Part shown: positions 45,692 to 58,945 of the stretch, piece after piece
Numbering within the stretch: position 1 is the stretch's first letter
Layout: the number at the start of each line of letters is the position of its first letter
NCBI GenBank assembly: GCA_015847255.1
Contig: JADLZK010008591.1
Location: 1-64,000 of the forward strand
DNA from: Hyparrhenia diplandra
Taxonomy: Eukaryota > Streptophyta > Magnoliopsida > Poales > Poaceae
Length of the DNA: 64,000 nucleotides
Reading direction: 5' to 3'
Translations under genes and position numbers: made by a program
Notes under the pieces: generated by a model
Database searches by the model: none
Seen by the model: the letters and a program-made list of their open reading frames with translations, nothing else
What the model was told of the DNA's origin: nothing

Positions 45692-48600
45692 ATATATTTT
45701 TTTGAGAAATTCGGGGACGAAGAGTCCCACCTTTTCATTAGCCACATATCCGGAAGGGTTGGCTCCCGGGGTGGGCGGGGCACGGGGCCCTTGGGGTTTT
45801 ACCAATTACAAGCTCCAAGGAGCAAAAGAACAACAAGCAAATTGAGAGAGAGAGAGGTTTTACATCAAGGTTAAGGCACTCCAAAACTCACGTACATCGA
45901 CGCTTTCGCGGGATGCGACACAACCAGAGGTTTGCCGAGCTCTTGCAGGCTGCTACGACACGATCGACGCTGGGGGGAGGTGCCTGAAGACGACATCGTG
46001 GCGGTGCTTCCAGAGTTCCCAGCAGAGGAGTAGTAGTAGGCTGGGGCTGCGCCGTTCTTTGGCGTTCAAGCGGCGTCATTTGTTTCCCATAGTCGCCCCC
46101 CCCGGCTATGTTGTCGGGGTTCCACCCGATCCGACTCCGAAGCTTTTGGCGAACACACACCCGGAGATGATGTGATCCGCATCCTCACCGCTTCCATTGC
46201 AAAGGTCGCAGAGATCGAGTCAAGTATCTTCTTCTTGATGAGGTTGGCCTTACACTGAATACGGTTTTGAACCAAGAGCCGGGGAAAAGAACTTCACGCG
46301 GGGTGGTGCAAAATTATTCCGCACGAAGGAGAAGAAGGGGGTCTTGTGGTCTCCTCTAACCGAAGCCTTGTAGATCAGGCCTGCGGCCAAGCTGTGCCCC
46401 TTCTTGGTCAGGCCACACACCCGGACATCGTCGGTCTTTGGTAAGGTGAATGTCGCGAGCGGGGTTGTGAGATCATGGAGTTCGGTGGCCGCCCGTGTTG
46501 TCAACCGAGGCTGCGGCAAGGAGGGGAGGCCGGCGGCCACGACGTCTCGGACTGCCTTTTTCTTCCCGTAAAAGTGACTATGGAGCGAGGGGAACCGCTC
46601 TCGCCAACGGCCGGTCGCACACCCATCGATCGTGCGGAAGGATGTGGATGCACCATCTCCCACTTCCACTCGGGAGATACCCCCGGTATGCCGGGCAAGA
46701 GTCCACGGAGAGCATCGGTGCGCCCCTTCGGCATCCCCAGACAAGTCCGCCAAGCAAATCATTTATCGTGCCCACGACGCCCACGACGATTCTTCCGGAT
46801 TGTGAAGTCGGTGCAGGAGCTTCAGGAGCAAGCACGCATTCTCGCACTTCCAACCGCGTCTCGATTCCCAGTCCCCCATCTTCCTTCTCGGCCGGCTTTG
46901 TCCCACGCCACTAGACACTGCGCCCGGAGACCTTGTCCGAGCACGCCCACGGGGAAGGAGCGACGCCCCGCGAGTCCGGGGCACCTCGGGACGCCGATCG
47001 AAACGGCGGGGCAGCCATTGCATACGTGGGGAGACCATCGTAAGCGGCATTGATCGGCACCACTCGCCCGGGGGTTTAGCGGCGCCGCCTTCCATCCTGC
47101 CGGTATCCGTCAACTTTAGCAATCAACGGGCGAACGCAGACGGTCTCGGCTTGGCATTTGACAACGGCAGCCCCAAAGTACGTGCGGGGAAGGTGTCCCG
47201 TTTGCACTGCAGTATGTCAATCACCTTAGCCACGACATGGTCCTCTACATGCATTGGAACCGTACTTTTATGGTAGTTGATCTTCAGTCCCGTGGCGTCC
47301 GCGAACTGATCAAGGCAGTTTTTCAGACGTGTCACATCCTCCTCTGCGTGGCTCGCAGCAGGATGAGCGTATCATCCGCATACTGTAAGACGGGGCAGGG
47401 GGTATCTTCCAGGGGGTGTCGCACTGGAGGGGCCGATTTCTTGATCATGACTTGGAGCACATCAGCCACTAATAAGAACAGGTAGGGGGACAGCGGGTCG
47501 CCCTGTCGTAGCCCACGCTTGCAAGTGATCCAAGGCCCTGGACATCCATTCACTAGCACCGCAGACCGAGAGGAGTCAAGAAGGTCCTGCATCCAGCGCA
47601 GCCAAGTATCTGGGAAACCCCTGACAGTAAGTATCTTCATCAAGCCTGACCAATCCACCGAGTCAAATGCTTTGGCAAAGTCTAGCTTAAGAACAATGGT
47701 TGGGGCCTTGCGTTTGTAGCAGACCTTTGGACCAATTCGGTCGCGTAGACAAAGTTTTTCGAGATTGATCTCCCCTCGCAAGAACCCGTGCGATCAATGT
47801 CAATCAACCTTGCTATCTGCGGTTGTAGTCTTGCCGTGAGCACTTTGGTGAGTATCTTGATGGGGCGGTTAGTAGCGAGGCGGCCCTGAAAGAGTTCAAC
47901 GTCGTGGCCCCCGGGGTCTTGGGGATGAGGGCGATGTGTGCTCGGTTGACCCTTTGCGTGTCCACGCCCCCGGCATGGAAGGCATTGAGGAACGCCAGGA
48001 TGTCCGTCTTCACTGCGGCCCACGCCGCCTTGTAGAAGCTCGGCCCTATTCCATCTGGGCCCGGAGCGCTGGTGGGACACATTGCCTTGAGCGCCGCCAA
48101 GGCTTCAGCTTCGGTGAACGGGGCCGTGAGGGCATCGGCATCGGCGGACTCCATATCGTTGTACAATGCACCCAGGTCCAGGGCGCTCGACACCCCGGTG
48201 CTCCTGCCCAGGATCTCTGTGTAGTAGGAAGTGGTGGCTGCAACTTTGTCCCCATGAGTAAACAGCTGCTGCCCATCCACCTCAAGCATCTGCATACGGT
48301 TGTGGCGGAGCCGCCTGGACGCCCGAGCATGGAAATACCGGGTGTTGGCATCCCCCTCCTTCAGAGCTCTGCATTTCCCCCTCTGTTTCCACCACGCCGC
48401 CCGCTCTTGAATAATTTGTACAGCTCGCTCTCGGCATGCTTTTCTGAGAGTAAATTCTCCTGCAGAGAGCGGTCGGCGCTCCTCATAGAGATCCATTAGT
48501 AGCACAATGAAAGAACAGGTTGTGTAAAGCATAGGAGGGGGCGGCGACGCTACGTGCCCCGGGACCGCGCCGCGCGACGAAGAGAGCCTTGCCGCGAGCC

Positions 48601-51125
48601 ACGAGTGCCCGCTGTGGTGCTGGTATGGGCAGGAGCCGCGCCCCAGGCCGCGACCACACAGGGGAGGAAGGTTTGATCCTTGAGCCAAGCATTTTTGAAG
48701 CGAAAGGAAGCAGGTTTGGGGATTGTGGTGGGAGCAGCGACAACCAGGGGTATGTGGTCGGAAGTGACACCAACCCTCGAGGTGAGAGGCGTTGGGGAAG
48801 GAGGAGCCAAACGCGATGTTGTGGAGAGCCCGGTCTAGCCGGGGAGGGTGGGGCTGCCGACGTTTGTTACTCCGGTGTACAACCGGTCTAGGAGGGGAAG
48901 CTCCAAGAGCGAGAGAGTCTATGGTGTCGTTGAAGCGGGAAGCAACAACACTTTTAAAGCCGGGGTGTTCTTTTCACTCGCGTCTCGGGTGATGTTAAAG
49001 TCGCCTACAAGCAACCACGGCACGTCGTCATTCACCTCAATGGCCGCTAGATCCGAGAGGAAGGCGTCCGTTTATTTGTGATCCGCAGGGGCGTAAACAT
49101 TGGTGACCGAAAAGGCGTAGTTGGAGGTCGTCGAGCTAAAAGGGGACGGTGAGCGTGTAGCGCCCTCGAGCGGGCACACCGGCGCGGACCACCGACGGGT
49201 TCCAGGCCGTCACCATCCCACCCCGGGACCCGATCGCGGGGGGAGAACGCGAAGTCGAGAGGTTAGCGGGGAGGAAGGATCTCCTTTCTCGCGCATCCAA
49301 GTGAGAGAGCTTCGATTCCCGGAAGCAAGCGATGTTAGGGTTAACTTGGACGACCGCGTCGCGAACGAGATCGCACTTGCTTGGACTGCCCTAATCCTCT
49401 AACGTTCCAGGAAAGAACCACGTACTCGAAGCGCTTTTGATTCATGGGGGAACGATTACAAACACCGGCCGGACTGCGTCGAGGCAGTGCAAGGCAAGAC
49501 AACACGAGACACGGACAACAACTAGGGGGCACGCAGGCCCGGGGCTCCTCGTCGGCCGGGCGGCGTGAGCGCACACACACGACTCACTAGCACTAAGGTA
49601 GCCACTAACCCATGAGGCGCACAGGCACGTGGTACACGACTGCACACCGACGGGCGCTAAACTACCATGACTACGAACGAGGATGGGAGCGCTTGAGGGA
49701 CCTGGGAGCGCACGGACGCTTGGCGCTGCACCGCCTGTCGCCGGTGATCTTCATGGGCGCACTTCCGAGGCGCGCAGACACCGCCACCGCCCGGCGGTTG
49801 GAGCAAGACAGGGCGGCCAGACCGGGCCGGGCGGCTCAGTCCGGCGGGCCCGGCTTGTTCTTCTTCTTGGCAGCTTCCGGCTCCTTGACATGTTTGCGGA
49901 GGTTGTCCGAGCAAGCGGCCAAGCTCTCACGGACCGCCTTGCGCCGCATCGCGATGTCCGTGGATCAAACGGCGGCAGGTTCCTTCGCCGGCCGGGAGCT
50001 TGAGCGCCGGGGCCGGCGGCTTGGGCGACGCCCCCTCACGCGGCCGGGCCGGGGTGGCGAGGCGGGAGAGGGGCGGCGGGGCGAGGCGGAGTCCGGGGGC
50101 AACCGGCGAGGGTGGCGGCGGCGGTGGTGAGGGACCTCCCGCCCCGGTGCCGGCAGAGAGCGAGGATGCCGGAGGCGGGGCCGAGAGGCATCAAAGGCGC
50201 GGGGAGCGAGCCCGCGGGCGGGAGACGAGTGGAACGCCGGCGCTCGGGCGACTTGCATCGGCTCGAAGGCCATCCCCGGAACCGGAAGGCGGAGCCGGGC
50301 GGGTGGCGCGCGTGGCCCGTGGGGGACCCCGGGGCCGGGGACCGGCGGCCGCGGAGGCTCGGTGGGGGTAAAGGCCCATCCGTTGGCCCAGCGGGGAGGT
50401 GGGCGCGGGAAGGGCGGCGGCGGCGGCCCGAATCGTCCATTTGCCCGACCTGCGCCAAATCTTCGGGGTTTCCACCGTGAAGGCGGCTGCCGAGGGCCAC
50501 CGGTCGCCGTCGGAGTTTCAGGTAGATGTCCTCGCGGGGGCTTGGCGTCGGTCTCCTGGCAACGCGACCACCCGCACACAAGAGTAGTCGGGGTCGTCGC
50601 CCGGGGTTGTCCGGGTCGATTTCGACGACCGGACCGGCGCCGCGAACGCGCCGCCTTGATCCCCCGCCGAGTGGTGCTCCGGGAAGTCGGCAGAGGAAAC
50701 CGCCGCCAACCACGGAGGCGAATGGGGAAAGCGGTGGCAGTGGCGTCCTCCGCCCGCTCCATGGAGATGCGCCCACCCGCGTGGAGGATGGGGCAGAGCG
50801 CGGCCACCGTGTCGCGGTCCTCCTGCGAGTCGAACCGCGGAGGGCGTGCCCGCGACGAGGTAAACATGCGGTAGTGAACCCGGCTCGCCCACGTAAAAGA
50901 TGGCCGGCGGATAAACGGCGCGCTGGGCGAAGGTGGGTGCATCCTCATTGAGGAAGACATACGCCATCCTCGCCGCCTCGCCCCATGTCGCCGGGAGGCA
51001 TCCGAGCACGGGTGGAGGCCGGGGCACCATCCTCGCATCGGGAGGGGACCCCGTCCGAACGGAGAGCCGTCGGAATCGACCTCCTCCTCGCTGCCAGAGT
51101 TGGCACCCCACGAGAAACCGTGCCC
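45692..51125 (-). mobile_element. Near full-length L1-type LINE with 12-bp TSD
   Basis: A 5.43-kb non-LTR retrotransposon in minus orientation, flanked by CTAATCAAATAT at 45680-45691 and 51126-51137. The A-tail reads as ttttttt at about 45697-45703. Reading 5' to 3' on the minus strand: an ORF1 region (from MGCQLWQRGG at 51111, Pro/Arg-rich, to about 49650); the endonuclease start VLSWNVRGLGQSKQ at about 49405; RT (ALIPKTPGATTLN at about 47900, LKLDFAKAFDSVDWSGLM, RGLRQGDPLSPYLFLL, then QYADDTLILL at about 47375); a zf-RVT-like C-terminus (VEVGDGASTSF, NRIQCKANLIKKKILDSIS at about 46250). Several frameshifts separate the blocks, so it is probably dead. It is a different subfamily from the LINE at 15.3 kb. 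Confidence 0.9.
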
Positions 51126-51992
51126 CTAATCAAATATTTAACTACTATTTCAATGGTCAATAACTATACTGTTAGGCATGTCATGGAAACTATTTGAATA
51201 CCACTATTTTGGCGACAATACACCTAATTTACTACTCTAGTCCAGTTGATTGTTAAGCCCCATTCCAAAATTTCATATCACAAGCCCCACATTTTCAAAT
51301 CACAATTCAAAAGAAAGAAGAAGTACCAATTGGACCTCATTCCTATAGCAAATCTGACAACAGCGGTAAAGACCGAGAGCACGCCTAGTTAAAAAAAATA
51401 TAGCAGCGGTCATCAAGCAAAAGTCGTTCCAAGTTTACTGTCACTGTAATTTATAAGCGATGACTATGGACTTTGCTGCATAGTCATGGTGTGCACTGAT
51501 CCAGTCGTATATATGGTCTGAACTCTGAACCACCAGTCCCTTTCGAAACCACAACCACATAAAAGCTCTCAAGTCTTTGAGTTGGGGTAACCAATACTCG
51601 ACTAGTACCCTGTTGCTGTTTTACCTTCTCACACCTAACCCTTGACATGCTTCCAATTGATTTGGCACCTATAGGGAATTCGTCATGCGCCTATTTAGGG
51701 ACGCCATAGCTGCCTTTGGTCACTGTCTGCTCATAAACCTTTGCACAGTTGCAGAGGTCAGGGCCAGGAATCAGAAGCTGGCTTTAACTGAAGTATCCTT
51801 GGTAAGTTTCGTTCAGGTCCCCCTACCTATACCATCTGATTGACGTTCTAGCTAACCTCGTTGTACGCCTGATCAGAACAGGCCAAGCCTGGTCTGGTTT
51901 CGATTGATGAACTCGATCGTAGCAACGAAAAAGACCTTGTCCCAGCAGGTACGACAAAATTAACGCATGCGTCGGTATCTGCATCCCAAATA

Positions 51993-52253
51993 CTTCCTCC
52001 ATCTCAAAATAGATGTCACTATGAGATGCGATGCGGCCAAACTTTCTCAACTTTCGGTAGGTTTGTAAAAAAATACGTCGCAACATTTAAATCTCCAAAT
52101 AAATTTGTTAAAAAAACTAGACTTAAAGATATTTCGATGATACTAATTACTTAGCATAAATATTTACATATTTTAATATATAATTGCTGTCATTTTGAAA
52201 AGGTTGACTTTTTCGAGAAAACGAGAATGACATCTATTTTTAGACGGAGGGAG
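51993..52253. mobile_element. Stowaway-like MITE
   Basis: 261 bp with TA on both sides (51991-51992, 52254-52255). The inverted ends match well: CTTCCTCCATCTCAAAATAG on the left and the reverse complement CTCCCTCCGTCTAAAAATAG on the right, both running on into ATGTCA. Confidence 0.78.
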
Positions 52254-53123
52254 TAATAAAATAAAATGCTCAGTTGTACTGATTCAGTATTTGGGAGGTA
52301 CTTGCAGGAAGAAGACATGCATACACACGCAACAGAGCTGGTGGCCTGTCAGACTTGGTATTTCTGGAGTGTGCGTATTAACGACATAACCTGTCTGATA
52401 GAAATGGTTCAAATGATTTGAATAATAAAAGCAATTTAAATACGTATTGTATGTCTAATGTGTAGTACATTTAACCATGTATATAATTCATACATATGGA
52501 AGTTGAACTCTTCCTAAGTTGCGACTACATCCTCCGGCCCGGAACTGGATGATGCTTCCGACGGCCAAAATGATGTAATTGCAAATCGATCAGTTAAGCT
52601 GTTGCTGTTTGGAAGCGTAGGTGAAGCCATTTCAGTTATACTAGATACATGTGAACGGACAAGGAGGACGTCAGACATTTTGCATCGCTACGTACGCAAC
52701 TTTGTACTACGCTGTACTGCAGTGACAATAATGCACAAAGATACGATGCTCCTTTAATTTGCAGTTTGACCTTAAAGTCTATTCATACGTAACCTGCTCC
52801 CTCCATCCCTAAATATATATCGTTTGCGCATCTTAAGAAGTAAATTTGACCAAATATATATTAAAAATATAAATATTGATATGGTATGTAATTAATAGCA
52901 TTGGAAAGGCGATCTTTGATTCTAGTTTTTAATAAATCTAAGATATAAATGTTGCACAAATCGAAGTTAAACTTGTTCACGTATATTAATAATGATATAT
53001 AGGGGTGCAAATTGGTGACAACTAGTGCTCCAAACCGCTTTAGTTCAATTATTTTGTACTAGTTCTTCAAATTTTTAAAGAAATAGTATAAATTTTTTTA
53101 CCCTTTGCACCCGTAATAATATA

Positions 53124-53351
53124 CTTCCTCCATCATAATTTGTAAGTCGTTTGACTTTTTATCCCCAAATTTGACCCTTCGTCTTATTCAAAAATTTGTG
53201 CAATTTTTTTTTTTGTTGCTTGCTTTATTAATAAAAATTCTTCAAGACTAACTTAAATTTGACTTATTTTGCATAATTTTTTTTAAATAAAACGACCGGT
53301 CAAACTTAAAGTAAAAAAAGTCAAACGACTTAACATTTGGAATGGAGGAAG
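53124..53351. mobile_element. Stowaway-like MITE
   Basis: 228 bp with TA on both sides (53122-53123, 53352-53353). The ends are CTTCCTCCAT..., inverted over about 32 bases, and share the block AAGTCGTTTGAC at equal depth on both sides. Confidence 0.8.
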
Positions 53352-54026
53352 TACTACTTACCTAGGGACAGAAAAAGTATACACACACTCCCTTTTGTTT
53401 CGAAGCAGACACGGCCTCATAAGGTTGGAACGATCGACCGATGATCGTCGTATATATACAAATAAAGATCCGAAACACTTGGGTAGGTTCACCAAGTTGA
53501 TGCAACGAGCGGAGATATACTACGATCGTCGATGCTGAACTCTCGAATCATGCATGTCGACCGATGTGAACTGTACACACTACACTGAGATATTAGCACT
53601 ATGGCTTGTCCACTCGCATCATAAATTATTACTTATCTGTTTCCCTTTGCCTTTTCTTTGTAGCGTGCACGAAGGATATATATGGGTGGTCGACAAATTA
53701 AGCCTCAAAGCAGGCCAGGCATAGGCACTGTTCGGATAGACAGGTTCCACGGTCACGATTGTCTCTGAACCCTGCGCTCCTGTTTATCATCATCAGATAC
53801 GCAGGGCAGACAGTCGATCGCAATAGCTCGGCGGCGCGTTCCATTCAGGCTGCAAGCTGGCCGGGCGGCGTGGCGATTCGCGCCGTGGCTTGCAGGACGC
53901 ACGCGCGTGGTCTTACCGCAACCGCAACTGCAAGCACGGGACGGGACGATCATTGGAGCCCCGGGGCGTCCCTCCCAGCTTGCGAGTCGCAACGCGAACA
54001 CAGCCAGAAACCACGCGTGCTGAGAG

Positions 54027-55046
54027 TGTTGACACCCAAATTAGTCCTATGCTAAATTTGGAATGAGCAAAATATAAAATAAGTGTTCATGCATGGACCA
54101 CGCTATTTTATGAGAAGAAAAGGTGTTAAAAGATGTGCAAAAATAGAGTCCTAAAAAAAGGTGTCAAAAGATGTCCTAAAAATTCTCGCGGAGTAGAAAA
54201 ATCACCTACGCCGGACGGTTTGGGATTGCTCGAGTCGCGTCCGGCGACCGCCTGGCGCGTCCGGCGCCCGGCCGCATCGCGCCGCCAGAATGCGAGCTTT
54301 CTAGACCACGTCCGCGCCCGCGCTGGCGTGTCCCGGCGCGCGCTGGCGCGTCCGGGCGCGTCGTCCGGCGCGGCGTCCGCGCAGAAGTTCAAAAATAGGG
54401 TCCGATTGCATGGCTCTGGACGGACGCGTCCCGCGCGGCCCGGCGCATGCGCCCGGCGCTGTTTAAAAATAGGGTCCGTTTGCATAGCTTCTTGGACGCG
54501 TCCGGCCGCGCGCCGACGCGTCGGCCCTTCTATTTCGGGCGTCCGGCGCTGTTCGCGGTCTGCGCCCGAGATTTTCCTAATTCGAACCGATTTTATTTCG
54601 GGTTGGTTTTGGAGAGTCCACGATGTTTGGGAACGTTTTGGGCGTTTTCCTAAAAAGGATAAGACCACCCTCCTCTATATAATAAGAGGTTCATGGCCGA
54701 TTTGATCCCATCTACATCCAATCGACAACCAATCTATCTCCCCGTCCCGTTTGTAGGTCATCTTCTTCCTTCAACCCCTCTACGTTCTTTGTTCGGGCGG
54801 CGAACTCCGCGTTCTTCGTCGGCGTTCTAGGCGGCCACGCCGGTCCTAGAGCACCCCTCGCGTGCGCCCCGCCGACGGGTCTTCCCGGAGGTGCGTTCGG
54901 AGGTTCTCTCAGCCGTCACCGAGCTCTCTGGCGCTCCTACCGATCCCTAGATCGGTTTGGGCTGCCACGCTGAAGGTTGTGTGCAACCTTCGTGGACGTC
55001 CAAGGCGCCTCGGTGTGTGTTGGTGTGAAGCGGTTTCGCGTCAACA
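54027..55046 (+). mobile_element. Gypsy-type solo LTR with 5-bp TSD
   Basis: 1020 bp, beginning TGTTGACACCC and ending CGCGTCAACA, so the terminal seven bases are perfect inverted repeats (TGTTGAC/GTCAACA). Flanks are GAGAG at 54022-54026 and 55047-55051. A TATA-like ctctatataataag at about 54672-54685 fits an LTR promoter, followed by a C/T-rich leader. No gag or pol follows, so it is a solo LTR left by LTR-LTR recombination. The first half has many gcgtccggcgc-type CpG repeats. Confidence 0.88.
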
Positions 55047-55051
55047 GAGAG

Positions 55052-57535
55052 TTTGAGACCGATCCGGCGATCCGCTTAAGTAGTTGCGCCTAGAGTTGGA
55101 CGAAAAACTCGTAGCTCGTTAGTTTAGTTCACTCGCCTCGTTCGCATCGCATGCAGGCGCGATACGATCGAGCTCGGGCGATGGGCGATGCCGCCCACGG
55201 CTCCCCTAGCGCTTAATTAGCCAATGGCCGGACGAAACGCACTGCACGGCACGTCCCGCTCCAGTCGGATAGAGTGGTGCCCTCGGATGAATACATAAGC
55301 GAACCCGTGTAAATAATAATCGTGAAACATCACATATATATCCCCTTCCTGAGTCCTGTAGACATTACGTGTAACTACCCTGCACCTGTAATGCATGTGA
55401 ACCACGTCGCACGCCAAATCCCGTCCTACTAAGCGCATTGACTTATTTCTTGTCGGATGCGATGCGCGCGTTTGGTCCCGCTCACGCTCCAAATTCTGCG
55501 TTCCGGGCATTCAGGCTTATCACAGTCAGCCTCTCACCTGTGTGTCCACGTCATGTCGACCTCTAGGCTACAGCCTACAGCTACATGCACACATTTTGCT
55601 GGTAAAACGGTGCTGTGAGAGAATCACTCGTAAGTCGTAAACTCGTAATCATTATTATTAGCTTCTCAAGTCATCGAGAGCCTCATGTGTATCTGGCTGC
55701 AAATTGAATATGGCTGATGACGACCGAGAATAGTCACAAACTCGGATGTCTGTTTTCAGCTGATAGTCCAACTGCTCGGCCTCGGACGTCCGACCTGTAC
55801 GCGCAAGCATCTCGAGACTCTGAATGGGAGGCAGCGGCCAGGGCCAAGCTGCCGAACCATTCATGTACCGTGACACTGTCCGGCTGTCAGCACTCCGCAC
55901 CGTATCCGTTTCCAATGAGGCATGGCCCGTGGAAATGATATCCACTTCTGTTTCTGCACTTGCATACGGAGTACTTTCATGGCCACGGACGCGTGAACAT
56001 TTATCCCAAAATTTTCTGAAACCGCTACATTGAAGATCAGGATCTCGGAGCTTTCTATAAAAGTTGGACTTACTTCTGTCTAAAATAAGGAAGATACGAA
56101 ACACTTGCATGCATTATTGTAAGCCCCTCTGTCCACAAAAAAGAATACAATTTTATAGTATAGTAGTATAAATAACGAGTCAAACAATCCTAAGTTTAGT
56201 TGTTTTCTATGTACAATTAGTAATATTTATTATGGTACTAATAAATAACTGTTATTAGCTTTCTCATGTGAAATGTATTTTTTAGTATACTAATATAAAA
56301 TGTACTGTTTTCACAAAATACTAACTAAGAATAAAGTTTAAATTACTTCTTCTCACGGAGGTGGGAGTCGCTATCCGGGATCCGTTTCTTTGTTTGACCG
56401 GTTTCGTTTGCCTGCATCAAAGTGTCCTTGGTATGACAACTTTTCAAGGATAGATATCCTACTCCAACAGAATTCTGAACATCTGTCCGTCCAACTCTTT
56501 TAGCATTGAAAACGAGATGTTTAAAGTTTCAATTGGCGGCAATATATGATGCTTTCTCTATTGTAAATTCTCAACGTAAAATAAGTTTAGGCAACTATTT
56601 TCGTACTCAGATTGGCATCCTTTCTTGTTGCCCAACCATTGTACAGAATGAAAACTTCATTCTTGATTCTACGAGAATTTATATGAAAGTGTTTCATTTG
56701 CTTCTCTTTAATGGAAGTTTCATTTTCCCAGTGACAAATCTGGTACTATGGCAGTATATACTGAATTACTAATAATGTGTATTGATATGTTCCTAACCCT
56801 CTTTGACTTTGAGCATTTACTTTCATTAAAATTTACATTCCAAGATTGTCATGATAGAATAGGGTGGAACTTGGTTGCAAAACTTTATGTGGTAGACTAG
56901 AAACACTTGTTTAAGCACTATGTTGAAATAGATTAACATTACTCTAGTTTTTAAATTTACGAGAATTTAGATTAGTTCAATTCACCCATGTTTGATGGGG
57001 ATGATGCAGAGTCAAAATTATGAATATTTCCATGTCCGATGGCGATGGTTTTTCCTCTACCTTTCTCACATATAGAAAACTATGAATATTTCCATGCGAG
57101 TCAAAAATCATGTCAACATCAGAGTACGCTTGGGAAAAATTGGTCATTTAGAAATAAAGAAAAAAGACATACAAAGTACAAGATATAACAAGTAAGCTTA
57201 TATCGTCAAATATTTGGGCTGTCAAGTAGTCACAAAAAGTATAATTTAGTACTCCGCTATTGGTGCGTTTAATAGCAACAAAATATAGAGAAGTTGTTGG
57301 AGGATGAAAACAAATAAAGAGAGCATTTTTATTCAAATGATTTTTCAAATAATGATTTAAAATGTGAGTTTAAGAAAAACTCTTGAAGATTCCTATAAAA
57401 TGGACATGTGCTTCGATACTTCGTCTATTTTTAAATATAGGACAAACTAATTAGCTTGTTTTGAACAAATCATCTTATACATAATGGAGAGATTAAGTTG
57501 AATAGCTATCATGTACCATTTTTCATTTTTAGCCT
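55052..57535. other. Intergenic spacer
   Basis: No gene seen. Largely AT-rich from 56100 on, with no recognised coding sequence or intact element. Confidence 0.4.
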
Positions 57536-57985
57536 AGGTCACAAACCGGATCGATTCGAGGTGACATGTGGCTGGCGCGCCCGGTAGGGGGGCAGCGCTA
57601 CTGTCGGCGGCAAAGCGGCGGCGTAGGGGCGGCAGCACGCATGGGGAGAAGGGGCAGCGCGAGAGAGAGAGGAGAGGAAGGGAAATAGATTTTCTTTATT
57701 GCTTGTTGACCTAAGAGATTACAAACCCCTTACTTTTATAACCCGACTAATGAGACTTGTAAAGCAAGCAACATCTCTAAAGGTTTCCTTATAGAGTTGG
57801 AATATCTTTTACAAGTAATTCTATTTATTTTTCTAATAAGGGTCTTCCTTATAGATTGGAATATCCCCTTGCACACAAAAAATTCCTAAGATAATCCTAA
57901 CCATAATCCTAAAAATTCGTCATTTAATTACAAACTCTTCCTTTATTGCCGCATTAATTACCGGGAAGAAGCGCGAAGGGAGTCG
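57536..57985 (-). repeat. Truncated 3' LTR of the deleted gypsy element
   Basis: Direct repeat of the LTR at 58946-59423. The outer end is mutated (ggtcacaaacc in place of tgtcacaaaac) and the inner end stops after ccgcattaattaccgggaag, so the deletion removed the 3' internal region together with part of this LTR. Confidence 0.78.
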
Positions 57986-58945
57986 ATGTCATTTGTTGCT
58001 GCCGATGTCGCCCGCCACGCTGCTTTGTGTCTTCTGCCGGTGTTGTAGAGGATGGGAGGCGACGCCGTAGGCTCTGTCGAGTAACATAGCCGTCTCCATG
58101 TCCCTTGGATCCTACAGCTCGGCGTCGGTTTTCAGCGGTTCCCCGAGTCCCAATGTGTAGATGTTGACTTGGTGCTTGTCGTCGAGGTGTCCGCACGACG
58201 CGACATGCGCGGGAGAACTGCTTTGTGTACTCGTCGACGCTATCGGTCTTCCGAAGCGAAGCCAGTTCACCCAGCGGATTGCGTCGAGTAGCTGGTCCGA
58301 AGCGTTCGTTAACATCTTGTCGCGAAGCTTGTCCAATCTGGCCAACGTCTTTTCTGGGACGGGCGCATGTACCTGCTAGCCTTGGCGCCTCTGTGAGATG
58401 ATAAGATGCACACCGGACTTGCTACGTGGCTGGCGTACCATGACCCACGAAGAATTGCTCGCGGCGATTGAGCCATGGTAGGGGATCGTCCTTGCCATCA
58501 TACGTTGGGAAGGACAGCTTGTGCAAGCGTGGTGCGAGGCCGGGAAAATGGTCGACGGTCGGGGAAGGGGCGGCGCATGCGCCGCCGGTGCCGGCGCCCG
58601 CGCCCCTCCTGGCGGCGGCGGCTCGAGGAAGTTGGCCATCATCTTCTCTAGATCAGCTTTGGATGTCGGTTGTGGCGTTGGCGTCTTGCCCTTCTCCGTT
58701 CGCCTTGATGAAGCGCGCTCGAGCTCTCCATGACCGATTTCAGCTCTGTCTCGGGCTCTCGGCCTCTGGGCAGCTTGATCCATCATTCCTCCGCCGGATT
58801 GGTACGAGAGAGGACAACAACTTAATCGGCGGCGTGTCAAGGCAGGTAGTGAAGGTGGAGAACTGTTTCGCCCGGATCGGTCAGCATCTTCTTCGTCTCG
58901 GCGTCCATGGTGGTGGGTGGATCGTAGTGGCCTCCGGATACCATT

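Larger units (their letters stand above)
51138..54021. other. Intergenic spacer with Stowaway-type MITEs
   Basis: No gene recognised. It includes two clear MITEs (51993-52253 and 53124-53351) and a weaker ctccctccatccctaaatatata end near 52798. A possible splice-flanked segment near 51680-51800 has no recognised product. Confidence 0.45.

Noticed and set aside
47813..48688. 291-codon frame as a host gene
   Set aside because: It contains LINE reverse transcriptase sequence and lies within a TSD-bounded element.
49965..51038. 357-codon Pro/Arg-rich frame as a novel protein
   Set aside because: It falls in the ORF1 region of the minus-strand LINE, partly out of the likely ORF1 frame.
51680..51960. 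Possible exon with GT donor (ending LALTEVSL) near 51800
   Set aside because: No recognised product and no partner exons; chance splice-like sites are common in AT-rich spacers.
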